10,299 bases of DNA from Comamonadaceae bacterium. Its GTDB lineage: Bacteria; Pseudomonadota; Gammaproteobacteria; Burkholderiales; Burkholderiaceae_C. The stretch is from positions 1 through 10,299 of the forward strand of contig JAJTBK010000056.1 of NCBI GenBank assembly GCA_021286965.1, in the 5' to 3' direction. The notes under the pieces are model-generated. The model was not told the origin of the DNA and did no database searches. It saw only the letters and a program-made list of their open reading frames with translations. Of the stretch, positions 1 through 6,687 are shown one piece after another. Both the position numbers and the translations under genes were made by a program. How positions within the stretch are numbered: position 1 is the first letter of the stretch; the number at the start of each line of letters is the position of its first letter.

Positions 1-402
1 GAGCAGCTCAGGCGCATCGTAGCCCAGGCCCGAGACGCCATAGACCGAGCGCAGCACGCCTTCGATGAGCAGGGTCAGCCCCAGCGTCAGCAGCAGGCCG
101 TAGAGGTGGTCGAGGCGGTAAATCCAGCGCAGCAGCAAGCGCTCGATGAGCACCCCCAGCAGCCCCACCAGCAGCGGCGCGACCACCAGCATGACCCAGT
201 AGTCGATCTGCCAGTAGTTCATCCCCATCCAGGTGAGCAGCGCCCCCAGCATGAAGAGCGCGCCATGGGCGAAGTTGATGACGTTGAGCAGGCCGAAGAT
301 CACCGCCAGCCCCAGGCTCAGGATGGCGTAGAACGAGCCATTGACCAGCCCCAGCAGGAGCTGGCTGAGCATGGCCGGAAGGGAGACGCCAAGAATTTCC
401 AT
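1..402 (-). CDS. LivH-like ABC transporter permease, N-terminal part (cut by window edge)
   Basis: This is an inner-membrane permease subunit of a branched-chain/hydrophobic amino-acid-type ABC importer (BPD_transp_2 family). It would form half of the translocation channel with a LivM-like partner. I translated it by hand from an ATG at 402. It reads MEILGVSLPAMLSQ, then a hydrophobic stretch with the family motif NGSFYAILSLGLAVIFGLLN followed by VINFAHGALFMLGA, around residues 21-53. Further membrane segments follow. The frame stays open for 134 codons to base 1, so the C-terminal half is missing. It starts 36 bp after the binding-protein stop and has no convincing Shine-Dalgarno sequence, so translation may depend on readthrough from upstream. 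A GTG two codons upstream is possible but no better supported. The family is confident; the exact substrate is not known. Confidence 0.9.
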   Translation of the reverse strand, partial: MEILGVSLPAMLSQLLLGLVNGSFYAILSLGLAVIFGLLNVINFAHGALFMLGALLTWMGMNYWQIDYWVMLVVAPLLVGLLGVLIERLLLRWIYRLDHLYGLLLTLGLTLLIEGVLRSVYGVSGLGYDAPELL

Positions 403-438
403 GGGCACGAAGGGGCTGTGGGGTGGTCGGTCAGGGCG

Positions 439-1635
439 TCACTTCCAAAGCGCGCACTTGCTCTCGGCCTGGGTCGTCCAGACCTGCGCCGCCGGCAGTT
501 GGGAGACGACCTTGTAGTAGTCCCAGGGCTGCTGCGATTCTTTTTGCGACTTCACCTGCATCAGGTACATATCGTGCGCAAAGCGGCCATCCGGGCGAAT
601 CACGCCCTTGGCGTAGAAGTCGTCGATAGGCGTGGCTTTGAGCCGGGCCATGACCTTGTCGGCGTCGAGCGAACCAACGGCCTGTACGGCCTTGAGGTAG
701 TTCATGGTGGCCGAGTAATTGGCGGCGTGGATGTCCGTCGGCATCCGCTTGGTTTTGGCAAAGAATTTCTTGCCGAATGCACGCGTCTTGTCGTTCAGGT
801 TCCAGTCCCAGCTGGTGGTCAGGAGCAGGCCCTCGGTGTTTTTCAGGCCCAGGCTGTGGACGTCGGTGATGAACACCAGCAGGCCAGCCATCTTCATGCT
901 CTTGTTGATGCCGAATTCCTTGGCTGCCTTGACGGCGTTGATGAGATCACCGCCGGCGTTGGCCAAGCCCAGGATCTGCGCCTTGGAGTTTTGCGCCTGC
1001 AGCAGGAAGGAGGAAAAATCGGAGGCATTGAGCGGGTGCTTGACCGAGCCCAGCACCTGGCCGCCGTTGTCCTTGACGACCTTGGCCGTATCGGCTTCGA
1101 GCGCCATGCCAAAGGCGTAGTCGGCCGTGAGGAAGAACCAGGTCTTGCCGCCTTGCTTGACGACGGCGCCGCCCGTGCCCTTGGCCAGGGCGACGGTGTC
1201 GTAGGCGTAGTGCACGGTGTAGGGCGTGCACTGTTCATTCGTCAGCGCCGAGGAACCGGCGCCGTTGACCATGAATACGCGCTTTTTTTCCTCGGCGATT
1301 TTCGCCATCGCCAGGGCGGTGCCGGAGTTGGTGCCGCCCAGGAGCATGGACAGGCCCTGGGTGTCGATCCACTCACGCGCCTTGCTGGCGGCAATGTCGG
1401 CCTTGTTCTGGTGATCCGTCGCCAGCAGTTCGATGGGCTTGCCCAGCACCTGGCCACCAAAGTCGTCAATCGCCATCTGGATGGCCAGGGCGCCGTTCTT
1501 GCCATCGACGTCGGCGTACAGGCTGGACATGTCGGTGATGAAGCCGATCTTGACCTTTTCCTGCGCCTGCACCTGCGGGCTCATGAGCCCCGCCGCTGCC
1601 AACATCACCGCCAGGGTGGTGGGGATACGCTTCAT
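439..1635 (-). CDS. Periplasmic substrate-binding protein of a branched-chain amino-acid-type ABC transporter
   Basis: This is a secreted solute receptor (Peripla_BP_6 / LivK type, 398 aa) that delivers ligand to the neighbouring permeases. The N-terminus has a Sec signal peptide: MKR, a hydrophobic core at about residues 6-18, and a likely cleavage after VQA at residue 24. The mature protein begins VKIGFITDMSSLYADVDG, a typical first strand and ligand-loop start for the family. Two-lobe Venus-flytrap features follow, including GGTNSGTALA (100-109) and FLTADYAFG (168-176). The mature protein has exactly two cysteines, C136 and C394, which probably form a disulfide that ties down the C-terminal tail. 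The start is supported by a good Shine-Dalgarno (AGGAGA, 1641-1646) 5 bp from the ATG, the clearest in the liv operon and consistent with the high expression such receptors need. It lies 44 bp after the livF-like stop. Similar receptors bind branched-chain amino acids, amides or aromatic acids. I cannot tell the ligand, so I give no livK symbol. Confidence 0.93.
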   Translation of the reverse strand: MKRIPTTLAVMLAAAGLMSPQVQAQEKVKIGFITDMSSLYADVDGKNGALAIQMAIDDFGGQVLGKPIELLATDHQNKADIAASKAREWIDTQGLSMLLGGTNSGTALAMAKIAEEKKRVFMVNGAGSSALTNEQCTPYTVHYAYDTVALAKGTGGAVVKQGGKTWFFLTADYAFGMALEADTAKVVKDNGGQVLGSVKHPLNASDFSSFLLQAQNSKAQILGLANAGGDLINAVKAAKEFGINKSMKMAGLLVFITDVHSLGLKNTEGLLLTTSWDWNLNDKTRAFGKKFFAKTKRMPTDIHAANYSATMNYLKAVQAVGSLDADKVMARLKATPIDDFYAKGVIRPDGRFAHDMYLMQVKSQKESQQPWDYYKVVSQLPAAQVWTTQAESKCALWK

Positions 1636-1679
1636 GCTCGTCTCCTGTCGTAGTGTGAAAAAAACGGGATACAGCGCTG

Positions 1680-2390
1680 CTACACACCCAGCAGGCGGTG
1701 CAGCAAAGACATGTGCTGTGCCAGCTCGGCGGCACCAAACTCCAGCACCATGGCACCGTGCTCCATGACGTAGAAGCGATCGGCCAGCGGTGCGGCAAAG
1801 CGAAAGTTCTGCTCCACCATGACCACCGTGTAGCCTTGCGCGCGCAGCGTGCTGATCATGCGCGCCAGCGCCTGCACGATGACCGGCGCCAGCCCCTCGG
1901 AAATTTCGTCGAGCAAGAGCAGCTTGGCGCCGGTGCGCAGAATGCGCGCCACCGCCAGCATCTGCTGTTCGCCACCCGACAGGCGCGTGCCCTGGCTGTA
2001 TTTGCGCTCGGCCAGGTTAGGGAACATGGCGTAGATTTCATCGAGCGTCATGCCAGCGCCGCCGCCCTTGAGCTGCGGCGGCAGCAAAAGGTTTTCCTCG
2101 CACGAGAGGCTGGAGAAAATGCCGCGCTCCTCCGGGCAGTAGCCCAGGCCGAGGTGCGCGATGCGATGCGTGGGCAGGGCGATGGTTTGCACACCGTGCA
2201 CCCGGATCGAGCCCTTGCGCGTACCCGTCAGCCCCATGATGGCGCGCAGCGTGCTGGTGCGCCCGGCGCCGTTGCGCCCGAGCAGGGTCACCACCTCACC
2301 GGGCTGCACCACCATATTCACGCCATGCAGCACATGCGATTCGCCATACCAGGCGTGCAAATCCTTGATTTCAAGCGCAGGGCTGGCCAT
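1680..2390 (-). CDS. livF: LivF-like ABC transporter ATP-binding protein with altered Walker A
   Basis: This is a cytoplasmic ATPase subunit, 236 aa, of the branched-chain amino-acid-type importer; it should pair with the LivG-like ATPase. The fold is complete: Walker A at 38-45, a Q-loop region CPEERGIF at 85-92, the signature LSGGEQQML at 137-145, Walker B LLLLDE ending D161/E162, and VEQN at 192-195. Gln in place of the switch His at 194 is usual for LivF. The odd point is Walker A, GRNGAGRT: the invariant Lys is Arg44 (codon CGC, + strand gcg at 2259-2261). The catalytic Glu162 is kept and the frame is intact, so this looks like a working or regulatory variant rather than a pseudogene. 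The ATG follows the livG-like stop after a single base, implying translational coupling. LivF assignment rests on length, VEQN and position; the specific substrate is unknown. Confidence 0.93.
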   Translation of the reverse strand: MASPALEIKDLHAWYGESHVLHGVNMVVQPGEVVTLLGRNGAGRTSTLRAIMGLTGTRKGSIRVHGVQTIALPTHRIAHLGLGYCPEERGIFSSLSCEENLLLPPQLKGGGAGMTLDEIYAMFPNLAERKYSQGTRLSGGEQQMLAVARILRTGAKLLLLDEISEGLAPVIVQALARMISTLRAQGYTVVMVEQNFRFAAPLADRFYVMEHGAMVLEFGAAELAQHMSLLHRLLGV

Positions 2391-2391
2391 G

Positions 2392-3162
2392 TCAGTGCGC
2401 CCCCTGCAGCGCGCCTTCGGTGCTGCCCATATACGCCTGCATCACCTGGGGGTTGGCCGACACTTCGGCGTAGCTGCCCTCGGCCAGCACCGCACCGCGC
2501 TGCAGCACGGTGATGCGGTCGGCAATGCGGGCGATGACCTTCATGTTGTGCTCGACCATCAAGATCGTGCGCCCGGCAGCCACCTGCGCGATGAGCTGCG
2601 TGACGCGATCGACGTCTTCGTGGCCCATGCCTTGCGTGGGTTCGTCGAGCAGCATGAGCTCGGGCTCCATCGCCAAGGTGGTGGCAATCTCCAGCGCCCG
2701 CTTGCGGCCATACGGCAGGTTTACCGTCACCTCCTGCGCCAGCTCCAGCAGGCCGACCTGTTCGAGCAGCTCGCAGGCGCGGTCGTTGAGCTGGTACAGG
2801 GATTTTTCGCTGCGCCAGAAGTGAAACGCCGTGCCCAGGCGCCGCTGCAGACCCAGGCGCACGTTCTCCAGCAGCGTCAGGTGCGGGAACACGGCAGAAA
2901 TCTGAAACGAACGGATGATGCCCCGGCGAGCGATTTGCGCCGGCGGCTCATGCGTGATGTCCTGGCCGTTGAAGCGGATGCTGCCCGAGGTGGGTTCCAG
3001 GAACTTGGTCAGCAGATTGAAGCAGGTGGTTTTGCCCGCGCCATTGGGCCCGATGAGCGCATGGATGGAGCTCCGGCGCACGGCCAGATTGACCTCGCTG
3101 ACGGCGGTAAAACCTTTGAATTCTTTGGTCAGGCGGGAGGTTTCGAGGATCGTGTCACTCAT
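2392..3162 (-). CDS. livG: LivG-like ABC transporter ATP-binding protein
   Basis: This is the first gene of the transporter operon, a 256-aa cytoplasmic ATPase that powers import together with the LivF-like subunit. The motifs are canonical: Walker A GPNGAGKT at 38-45 with Lys44, Q-loop Gln87 in IIRSFQIS, Walker B LMLLDE ending D173/E174, and switch His205 in VEHNM. The signature is the divergent LivG form LPYGRKRALEIA (149-160). The C-terminal tail, with VLAEGSYAEVSANPQVMQAYMG at about 225-246, is the usual LivG/LivF ending. The start at 3162 fits the family N-terminus (MSDTILET). However, the bases before it are GC- and pyrimidine-rich and show no Shine-Dalgarno, so initiation may be weak or rely on another signal. 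Because this partner keeps Lys44, the ATPase pair is asymmetric: one normal Walker A and one with Arg. Confidence 0.94.
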   Translation of the reverse strand: MSDTILETSRLTKEFKGFTAVSEVNLAVRRSSIHALIGPNGAGKTTCFNLLTKFLEPTSGSIRFNGQDITHEPPAQIARRGIIRSFQISAVFPHLTLLENVRLGLQRRLGTAFHFWRSEKSLYQLNDRACELLEQVGLLELAQEVTVNLPYGRKRALEIATTLAMEPELMLLDEPTQGMGHEDVDRVTQLIAQVAAGRTILMVEHNMKVIARIADRITVLQRGAVLAEGSYAEVSANPQVMQAYMGSTEGALQGAH

Positions 3163-3240
3163 GCGCGGCGGCGGTCTGGGGGAAGGAAATGCTGCACCAC
3201 ATCCTATGCCCCGAACACAAGGCGCCGAAACTGGGACAAA

Positions 3241-3265
3241 TGCCTAGGCAGTAACGCCTAAGGCT
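3241..3265. repeat. Imperfect inverted repeat in the liv operon leader/promoter region
   Basis: On the plus strand GCCTAGGC (3242-3249) and GCCTAAGGC (3256-3264) are inverted copies, separated by six bases and differing by one bulged A. The first copy also lies in a perfect 10-bp palindrome, TGCCTAGGCA (3241-3250). Read on the minus strand, the repeat lies immediately downstream of a possible -10 for livG, where an operator or leader hairpin could sit. Read on the plus strand it is followed by a T-rich tail (TTTATTCTTT). The structure is seen directly; any function is inference. Confidence 0.5.
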
Positions 3266-3303
3266 TTATTCTTTAAACGAAAAAGCCACCCAAGCCTTGT
3301 CAA
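3265..3303 (-). promoter_or_regulatory. Weak candidate sigma-70-type promoter for the liv operon
   Basis: This is the AT-rich part of the gap upstream of livG. On the minus strand TTGGGT (3293-3288) and AATAAA (3270-3265) are separated by 17 bp, giving about 4/6 matches to the -10. A perfect TTGACA lies at 3303-3298, but the nearest -10-like box at good strength (TTTAAA, 3277-3272) is 20 bp away, longer than ideal. A promoter is expected because a strong terminator lies just upstream, but the exact boxes are uncertain. Confidence 0.28.
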
Positions 3304-3340
3304 TCAAGCGCAAGAAGCTATATTTTCAATAGCATTGAAC
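3301..3340. repeat. Two overlapping intergenic palindromes (possible dispersed Comamonadaceae repeat)
   Basis: GCTAT (3317-3321) and ATAGC (3329-3333) form an inverted repeat with a 7-base spacer. Overlapping it, TTCAAT (3325-3330) and ATTGAA (3334-3339) form a perfect 6-bp inverted repeat with a 3-base spacer, so the two hairpins exclude each other. The left flank CAAGCGCAAGAAGCTAT resembles an intergenic motif (AAGCGC, then AGCTAT and ATAGC) that I recall seeing repeatedly in Comamonadaceae genomes. That family link is from memory and unverified. It lies just past the nuo terminator. Confidence 0.5.
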
Positions 3341-3366
3341 AATAAAAAAGCGCCTCGAAAGGCGCT
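3341..3366 (-). terminator. Intrinsic (Rho-independent) terminator of the nuo operon
   Basis: On the minus strand AGCGCCT (3366-3360), loop TTCG (3359-3356) and AGGCGCT (3355-3349) make a perfect 7-bp GC-rich stem with a stable tetraloop. It is followed directly by a run of Ts (3348-3344) and then ATT. It begins 4 bp after the DUF2818 stop codon, so it ends the nuo-DUF2818 transcript. The plus-strand side lacks a T-tract, so it should act in one direction only. Confidence 0.92.
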
Positions 3367-3370
3367 GATT

Positions 3371-3679
3371 TCAATGCCGGTGGCGTAGCAGGTAACGATA
3401 GACGAAACCCGGAAAGGCAAAGGTCATGAACAGGGCCGCCGTGACGGCGTAGAACTCCCAGCCCTGGGGCGCCACCTGGCCGGCGCGGCGTTCGAGCACA
3501 AAGGCCAGGCCGCCGACGAGCGCGTACAGCAGCAACAATTCACCCAGGCGCGCCAGCAGCGGCTTGGCGCCTTGCTGCGGCCGGGGGCCGAGCAGCAGCC
3601 AGCGCTGGCTCAGGAACGGCAGGTTGGCGGCGGCAAAAGCCGCCACGATCACCAACCAAATGGCAGCCGACTGCGACAT
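3371..3679 (-). CDS. DUF2818 family small membrane protein, last gene of the nuo operon
   Basis: This is a 102-aa inner-membrane protein of unknown function. It starts MSQSAAIWLVIVAAFAAANL and has three predicted membrane segments, at about residues 5-22, 46-64 and 76-96. A basic loop lies between the first two (QRWLLLGPRPQQGAKP), and a basic C-terminus, RYLLRHRH, ends the protein. The chosen ATG at 3679 overlaps the nuoN stop by one base (TGATG). There is no Shine-Dalgarno, so it should be translated by coupling to nuoN. The frame is open further upstream to an ATG at 3715, but that start would add a polar, Arg/His-rich extension inside nuoN and is unlikely. DUF2818 genes are known next to nuoN in betaproteobacteria. 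A part in complex I assembly or stability is inference from position only. The intrinsic terminator directly follows. Confidence 0.88.
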   Translation of the reverse strand: MSQSAAIWLVIVAAFAAANLPFLSQRWLLLGPRPQQGAKPLLARLGELLLLYALVGGLAFVLERRAGQVAPQGWEFYAVTAALFMTFAFPGFVYRYLLRHRH

Positions 3680-5172
3680 CAGGAAGCCAGGGCGCGCACG
3701 ATGGCGTCGGTGCACAGCGCCATCAGGCCGCCGGGCAGCAGGCCCAACACCAGCACCAAGGCGCCGTTGAAGGTCAGCACCATGCGCACGTCCATGGGCG
3801 CGGCCACGGTGCTGGCCGTCAGTGGCTGGTCAAAGTACATGACCTTGACGACGCGCAGGTAGTAGAAGGCGCCGATCAGCGACATGATGACGGCGTACAC
3901 CGCCAGGGCGATGTTGAAGCCGCTGCCCGAGGCCACCAGCGCCTGCAGCACCGACAGCTTGGCGTAGAAACCCACCAGCGGCGGAATGCCGGCCAACGAG
4001 AACAGGCACACCGCCATGACGCCGGCGTACAGCGGGCTGCGCTGGTTCAGGCCAGCGAAGTCGTCAATTTCTTCGCTCTCAAAGCCTTCGCGCGCCAGCA
4101 GCACGATGACGCCAAAGGCCGGCAGCGCGGTCAGCACGTAGGTGACGACGTAGAACATGGCCGAGCTGTAGGCGTTGCCCGCCGTGGCGGCATCGACCTG
4201 GCCGTTGACCACGCCCGACATCAGGCCCAGCAGCATGAAGCCCATGTGCGAGATGGTCGAATAGGCCAACATACGCTTGAGGTTGCTCTGCATCACGCCG
4301 ATGACGTTGCCAACGAACAGCGAGCCGATGGCGAGCACGGCCAGCATCTGCTGCCAGTCGATGGCCAATGGCAACAGGCCATCGACCAGCAGGCGCATGG
4401 CCACGGCGAACGCTGCGAGCTTGGGCGCGCCGCCGATGATGAGCGTCACGGCCGTCGGTGCGCCGTGGTAAACGTCCGGAATCCACATGTGGAAGGGCAC
4501 GGCGCCCATCTTGAACGCCAGGCCGGCAACGATGAACACCAGGCCAAACACCAGCACCTGGTGGCGGATCTGGCCGGCATTGATGGCCTTGAAGACTTCA
4601 CCAATGTCGAGCGACCCCGTGGCGCCGTAGAGCATGGACATGCCGTAGAGCAGGAAACCGCTGGCCATGGCACCGAGCACGAAGTACTTCATGGCCGCCT
4701 CGACCGAGGCTTCGTGGTCGCGGCGCAGCGCCACCAGGGCGTAGCTCGACAGCGTGAGCAGTTCCAGGCCGAGGTAGATGACCAGGAAGTTGTTCGCCGA
4801 GATCATGACGAACATGCCCAGCGTAGCGAAGATGGAGAGCGTGAACAGCTCGCCGCCGCGCAGCATGTCGCGGTCGGCCGCGTAGGGACGGCCATAGACC
4901 AGGGTGGCGATCATGGCCAGCGCAGCAAAGCACTTGAGCCAGTTGCCCATGGCGTCGGAGACGACCATGTTGCCCCAGCCGTAGAAGGTGTTGCCGCTGG
5001 CGGCGTACAGGGCCTCCAGCGCGGCGACCACCCCCAGGGTGAGGATGGTCAGGACGTAGGTGGCGGTGCGGCGGCTGCTGGCCACGCCCAGATCCACCAG
5101 GGCGATCACGCAGCCCATGACCAGGAGCACGATCTCGGGGTAGACCGCCAGCCAGCTGATGTTGTCAATCAT
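3679..5172 (-). CDS. nuoN: NADH-quinone oxidoreductase subunit N
   Basis: This is an antiporter-like proton-pumping subunit of the complex I membrane arm, related to Mrp antiporters (Proton_antipo_M domain, about residues 125-430). Its 497 aa are close to the E. coli length. The conserved charged residues of the proton path are present: Glu137 in LGLELLTLSSYAL, Lys221 in AFKMGAVPFHMWIPDVYHGAPT, Lys251 in GAPKLAAF, and Lys405 in GFYAKL, corresponding to the broken-helix and channel residues of the family. A 24-bp gap separates it from nuoM, with a partial Shine-Dalgarno (GAGAG) before the ATG. Its stop overlaps the start of the DUF2818 gene. Nothing is truncated or altered. Confidence 0.97.
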   Translation of the reverse strand: MIDNISWLAVYPEIVLLVMGCVIALVDLGVASSRRTATYVLTILTLGVVAALEALYAASGNTFYGWGNMVVSDAMGNWLKCFAALAMIATLVYGRPYAADRDMLRGGELFTLSIFATLGMFVMISANNFLVIYLGLELLTLSSYALVALRRDHEASVEAAMKYFVLGAMASGFLLYGMSMLYGATGSLDIGEVFKAINAGQIRHQVLVFGLVFIVAGLAFKMGAVPFHMWIPDVYHGAPTAVTLIIGGAPKLAAFAVAMRLLVDGLLPLAIDWQQMLAVLAIGSLFVGNVIGVMQSNLKRMLAYSTISHMGFMLLGLMSGVVNGQVDAATAGNAYSSAMFYVVTYVLTALPAFGVIVLLAREGFESEEIDDFAGLNQRSPLYAGVMAVCLFSLAGIPPLVGFYAKLSVLQALVASGSGFNIALAVYAVIMSLIGAFYYLRVVKVMYFDQPLTASTVAAPMDVRMVLTFNGALVLVLGLLPGGLMALCTDAIVRALAS

Positions 5173-5196
5173 CTCGAATCTCTCAGTTGCGTCGGG

Positions 5197-6672
5197 TCAG
5201 TGAAGCTTGCTCTGGGCCACGTGCTGCAGCAGCTGGGCCACAGAGGCATCCATCACATCGGTAAACGGCTTGGGATAGATACCCATGTAGAGCGTGGCTA
5301 CGGCCAACAGGCCCAGCACCAGGAATTCACGGCCATTGATGTCCTTGAGGGCGCGCACATTGGCGTTGCCCGGCGCGCCCAGATAGACGCGCTTGAACAT
5401 CCACAGGCTGTAGGCCGCGCCCCAGATCAACGCCGTGGCCGCTGCCAGGCCGGTCCAGAAGTTGAACTTGACGGCCGCCAGAATCACCATCCACTCGCCG
5501 ACGAAGCCAGCCGTGCCCGGCAGACCGCAGTTGGCCATGAAGAACAGCAAGGCAAAGGCACCAAACTTGGGCATGGTATTGACCACGCCGCCGTAGGCCG
5601 CAATTTCACGCGAGTGCACACGGTCGTAGAGCACGCCAATGCACAGGAACATGGCGCCGGAGACGAAGCCGTGGGCAATCATCTGCACGATGCCGCCGGA
5701 GACGCCCAGGTCGTTGAAGATGAAGAAACCGAGGGTGACAAAGCCCATGTGCGCCACCGACGAATAGGCGACGAGCTTTTTCATGTCCTTCTGCACCATG
5801 GCCACCAGGCCGACGTAGATCACGGCCGTGAGCGACAGCCCAATGATGAGCCAGGCCCACTCACGCGCTGCATCGGGGGCGATAGGCATGGAAAAACGCA
5901 GGAAGCCATAGGCGCCGAGCTTGAGCATGATGGCCGCCAGCACTGCCGAGCCACCCGTCGGCGCCTCGACGTGCACGTCCGGCAGCCAGGTGTGCACCGG
6001 CCACATCGGCACCTTGACGGCAAAGGCGGCGAAGAAGGCGAAGAACACCAGGGTTTGCGCCGTGGAAGACAGCGGCAGCTGATGCCAGGTTTGAATATCA
6101 AAGCTGCCACCGGACTGGATGTACAGGTAGATGATGGCAATCAGCGTCAGCAGCGAGCCAAGCAGCGTGTACAGAAAGAACTTGAACGCGGCATAGATCT
6201 TGTTCGGGCCGCCCCAGATGCCGATGATGAGGTACATCGGGATCAGCGTGGCTTCAAAGAAGACGTAGAACAGCAGGCCATCGAGCGCACTGAAAACGCC
6301 GATCATCAGGCCCGACAGGATCAGGAACGCGCCCATGTACTGGTTCACGCGCTCGGTGATATTCTGCCAGGAGGCGATCACCACGATCACGGTGATGAAG
6401 GCCGTCAGCGGCACGAACCAGAACGACAGGCCATCGACCCCCAGGTGGTAGAAGACGTTGAAACGTCCGATCCAGGGCGCCTTCTCGACGAACTGCATCG
6501 CCGCCGTACCCACCTCGAAGCCGGTGTACAGGGGCAGCGTCACCGCCAGCCCCACCAGGGCACCAATGAGCGCCAGCCAGCGCACAGCCTTGACATCTTC
6601 CTCTCGCCCCATCAGCAGCAACATGCAGCCAAAGGCGATGGGTGTCCAAATCGCAAAACTCAACAAACCCAT
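5197..6672 (-). CDS. nuoM: NADH-quinone oxidoreductase subunit M
   Basis: This is the middle antiporter-like proton-pumping subunit of the complex I membrane arm, 491 aa with about 14 membrane helices. Key residues are visible: Glu140 in YVFFEATLIPMYLIIG, Lys220 in FAVKVPMWPVHTWLPDVHVEAPT, Lys251 in MLKLGAYGFLRF, and Glu393 in GFVGEWM, matching the essential Glu/Lys set known from E. coli NuoM. The block around 220-245 is the most diagnostic part of the family. The ATG at 6672 is 9 bp from an AGGAGA Shine-Dalgarno that overlaps the nuoL stop, so the two genes are tightly linked. I see no anomalies. Confidence 0.97.
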   Translation of the reverse strand: MGLLSFAIWTPIAFGCMLLLMGREEDVKAVRWLALIGALVGLAVTLPLYTGFEVGTAAMQFVEKAPWIGRFNVFYHLGVDGLSFWFVPLTAFITVIVVIASWQNITERVNQYMGAFLILSGLMIGVFSALDGLLFYVFFEATLIPMYLIIGIWGGPNKIYAAFKFFLYTLLGSLLTLIAIIYLYIQSGGSFDIQTWHQLPLSSTAQTLVFFAFFAAFAVKVPMWPVHTWLPDVHVEAPTGGSAVLAAIMLKLGAYGFLRFSMPIAPDAAREWAWLIIGLSLTAVIYVGLVAMVQKDMKKLVAYSSVAHMGFVTLGFFIFNDLGVSGGIVQMIAHGFVSGAMFLCIGVLYDRVHSREIAAYGGVVNTMPKFGAFALLFFMANCGLPGTAGFVGEWMVILAAVKFNFWTGLAAATALIWGAAYSLWMFKRVYLGAPGNANVRALKDINGREFLVLGLLAVATLYMGIYPKPFTDVMDASVAQLLQHVAQSKLH

Positions 6673-6681
6673 TTTTCTAGT

Positions 6682-6687
6682 TCTCCT
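6682..6687 (-). promoter_or_regulatory. nuoM ribosome binding site overlapping the nuoL stop codon
   Basis: AGGAGA on the minus strand lies 9 bp before the nuoM ATG. Its first two bases are the last two of the nuoL TAG stop. Ribosomes ending nuoL therefore sit on the nuoM initiation site, which favours coupled translation of the two pump subunits. Confidence 0.75.

Noticed and set aside
106..1653. Plus-strand open frame of 515 codons opposite the binding-protein gene
   Set aside because: It spans the antisense of two real genes and their spacer. It has a biased Gln/His/Arg composition, no domain, and no clear ribosome site.
2161..3261. Plus-strand open frame of 366 codons opposite the livG- and livF-like genes
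   Set aside because: It is a shadow of two canonical ABC ATPases whose motifs are all on the minus strand. It has no protein-family features.
3341..3373. Possible bidirectional action of the terminator hairpin
   Set aside because: The plus-strand side of the stem is followed by GATTTCAATG rather than a T-run, and no plus-strand gene approaches it.
3680..3715. Upstream ATG at 3715 giving a 114-aa version of the DUF2818 protein
   Set aside because: The extra 12 residues are an Arg/His-rich out-of-frame reading of the nuoN end. The overlapping TGATG start at 3679 gives the usual hydrophobic N-terminus.
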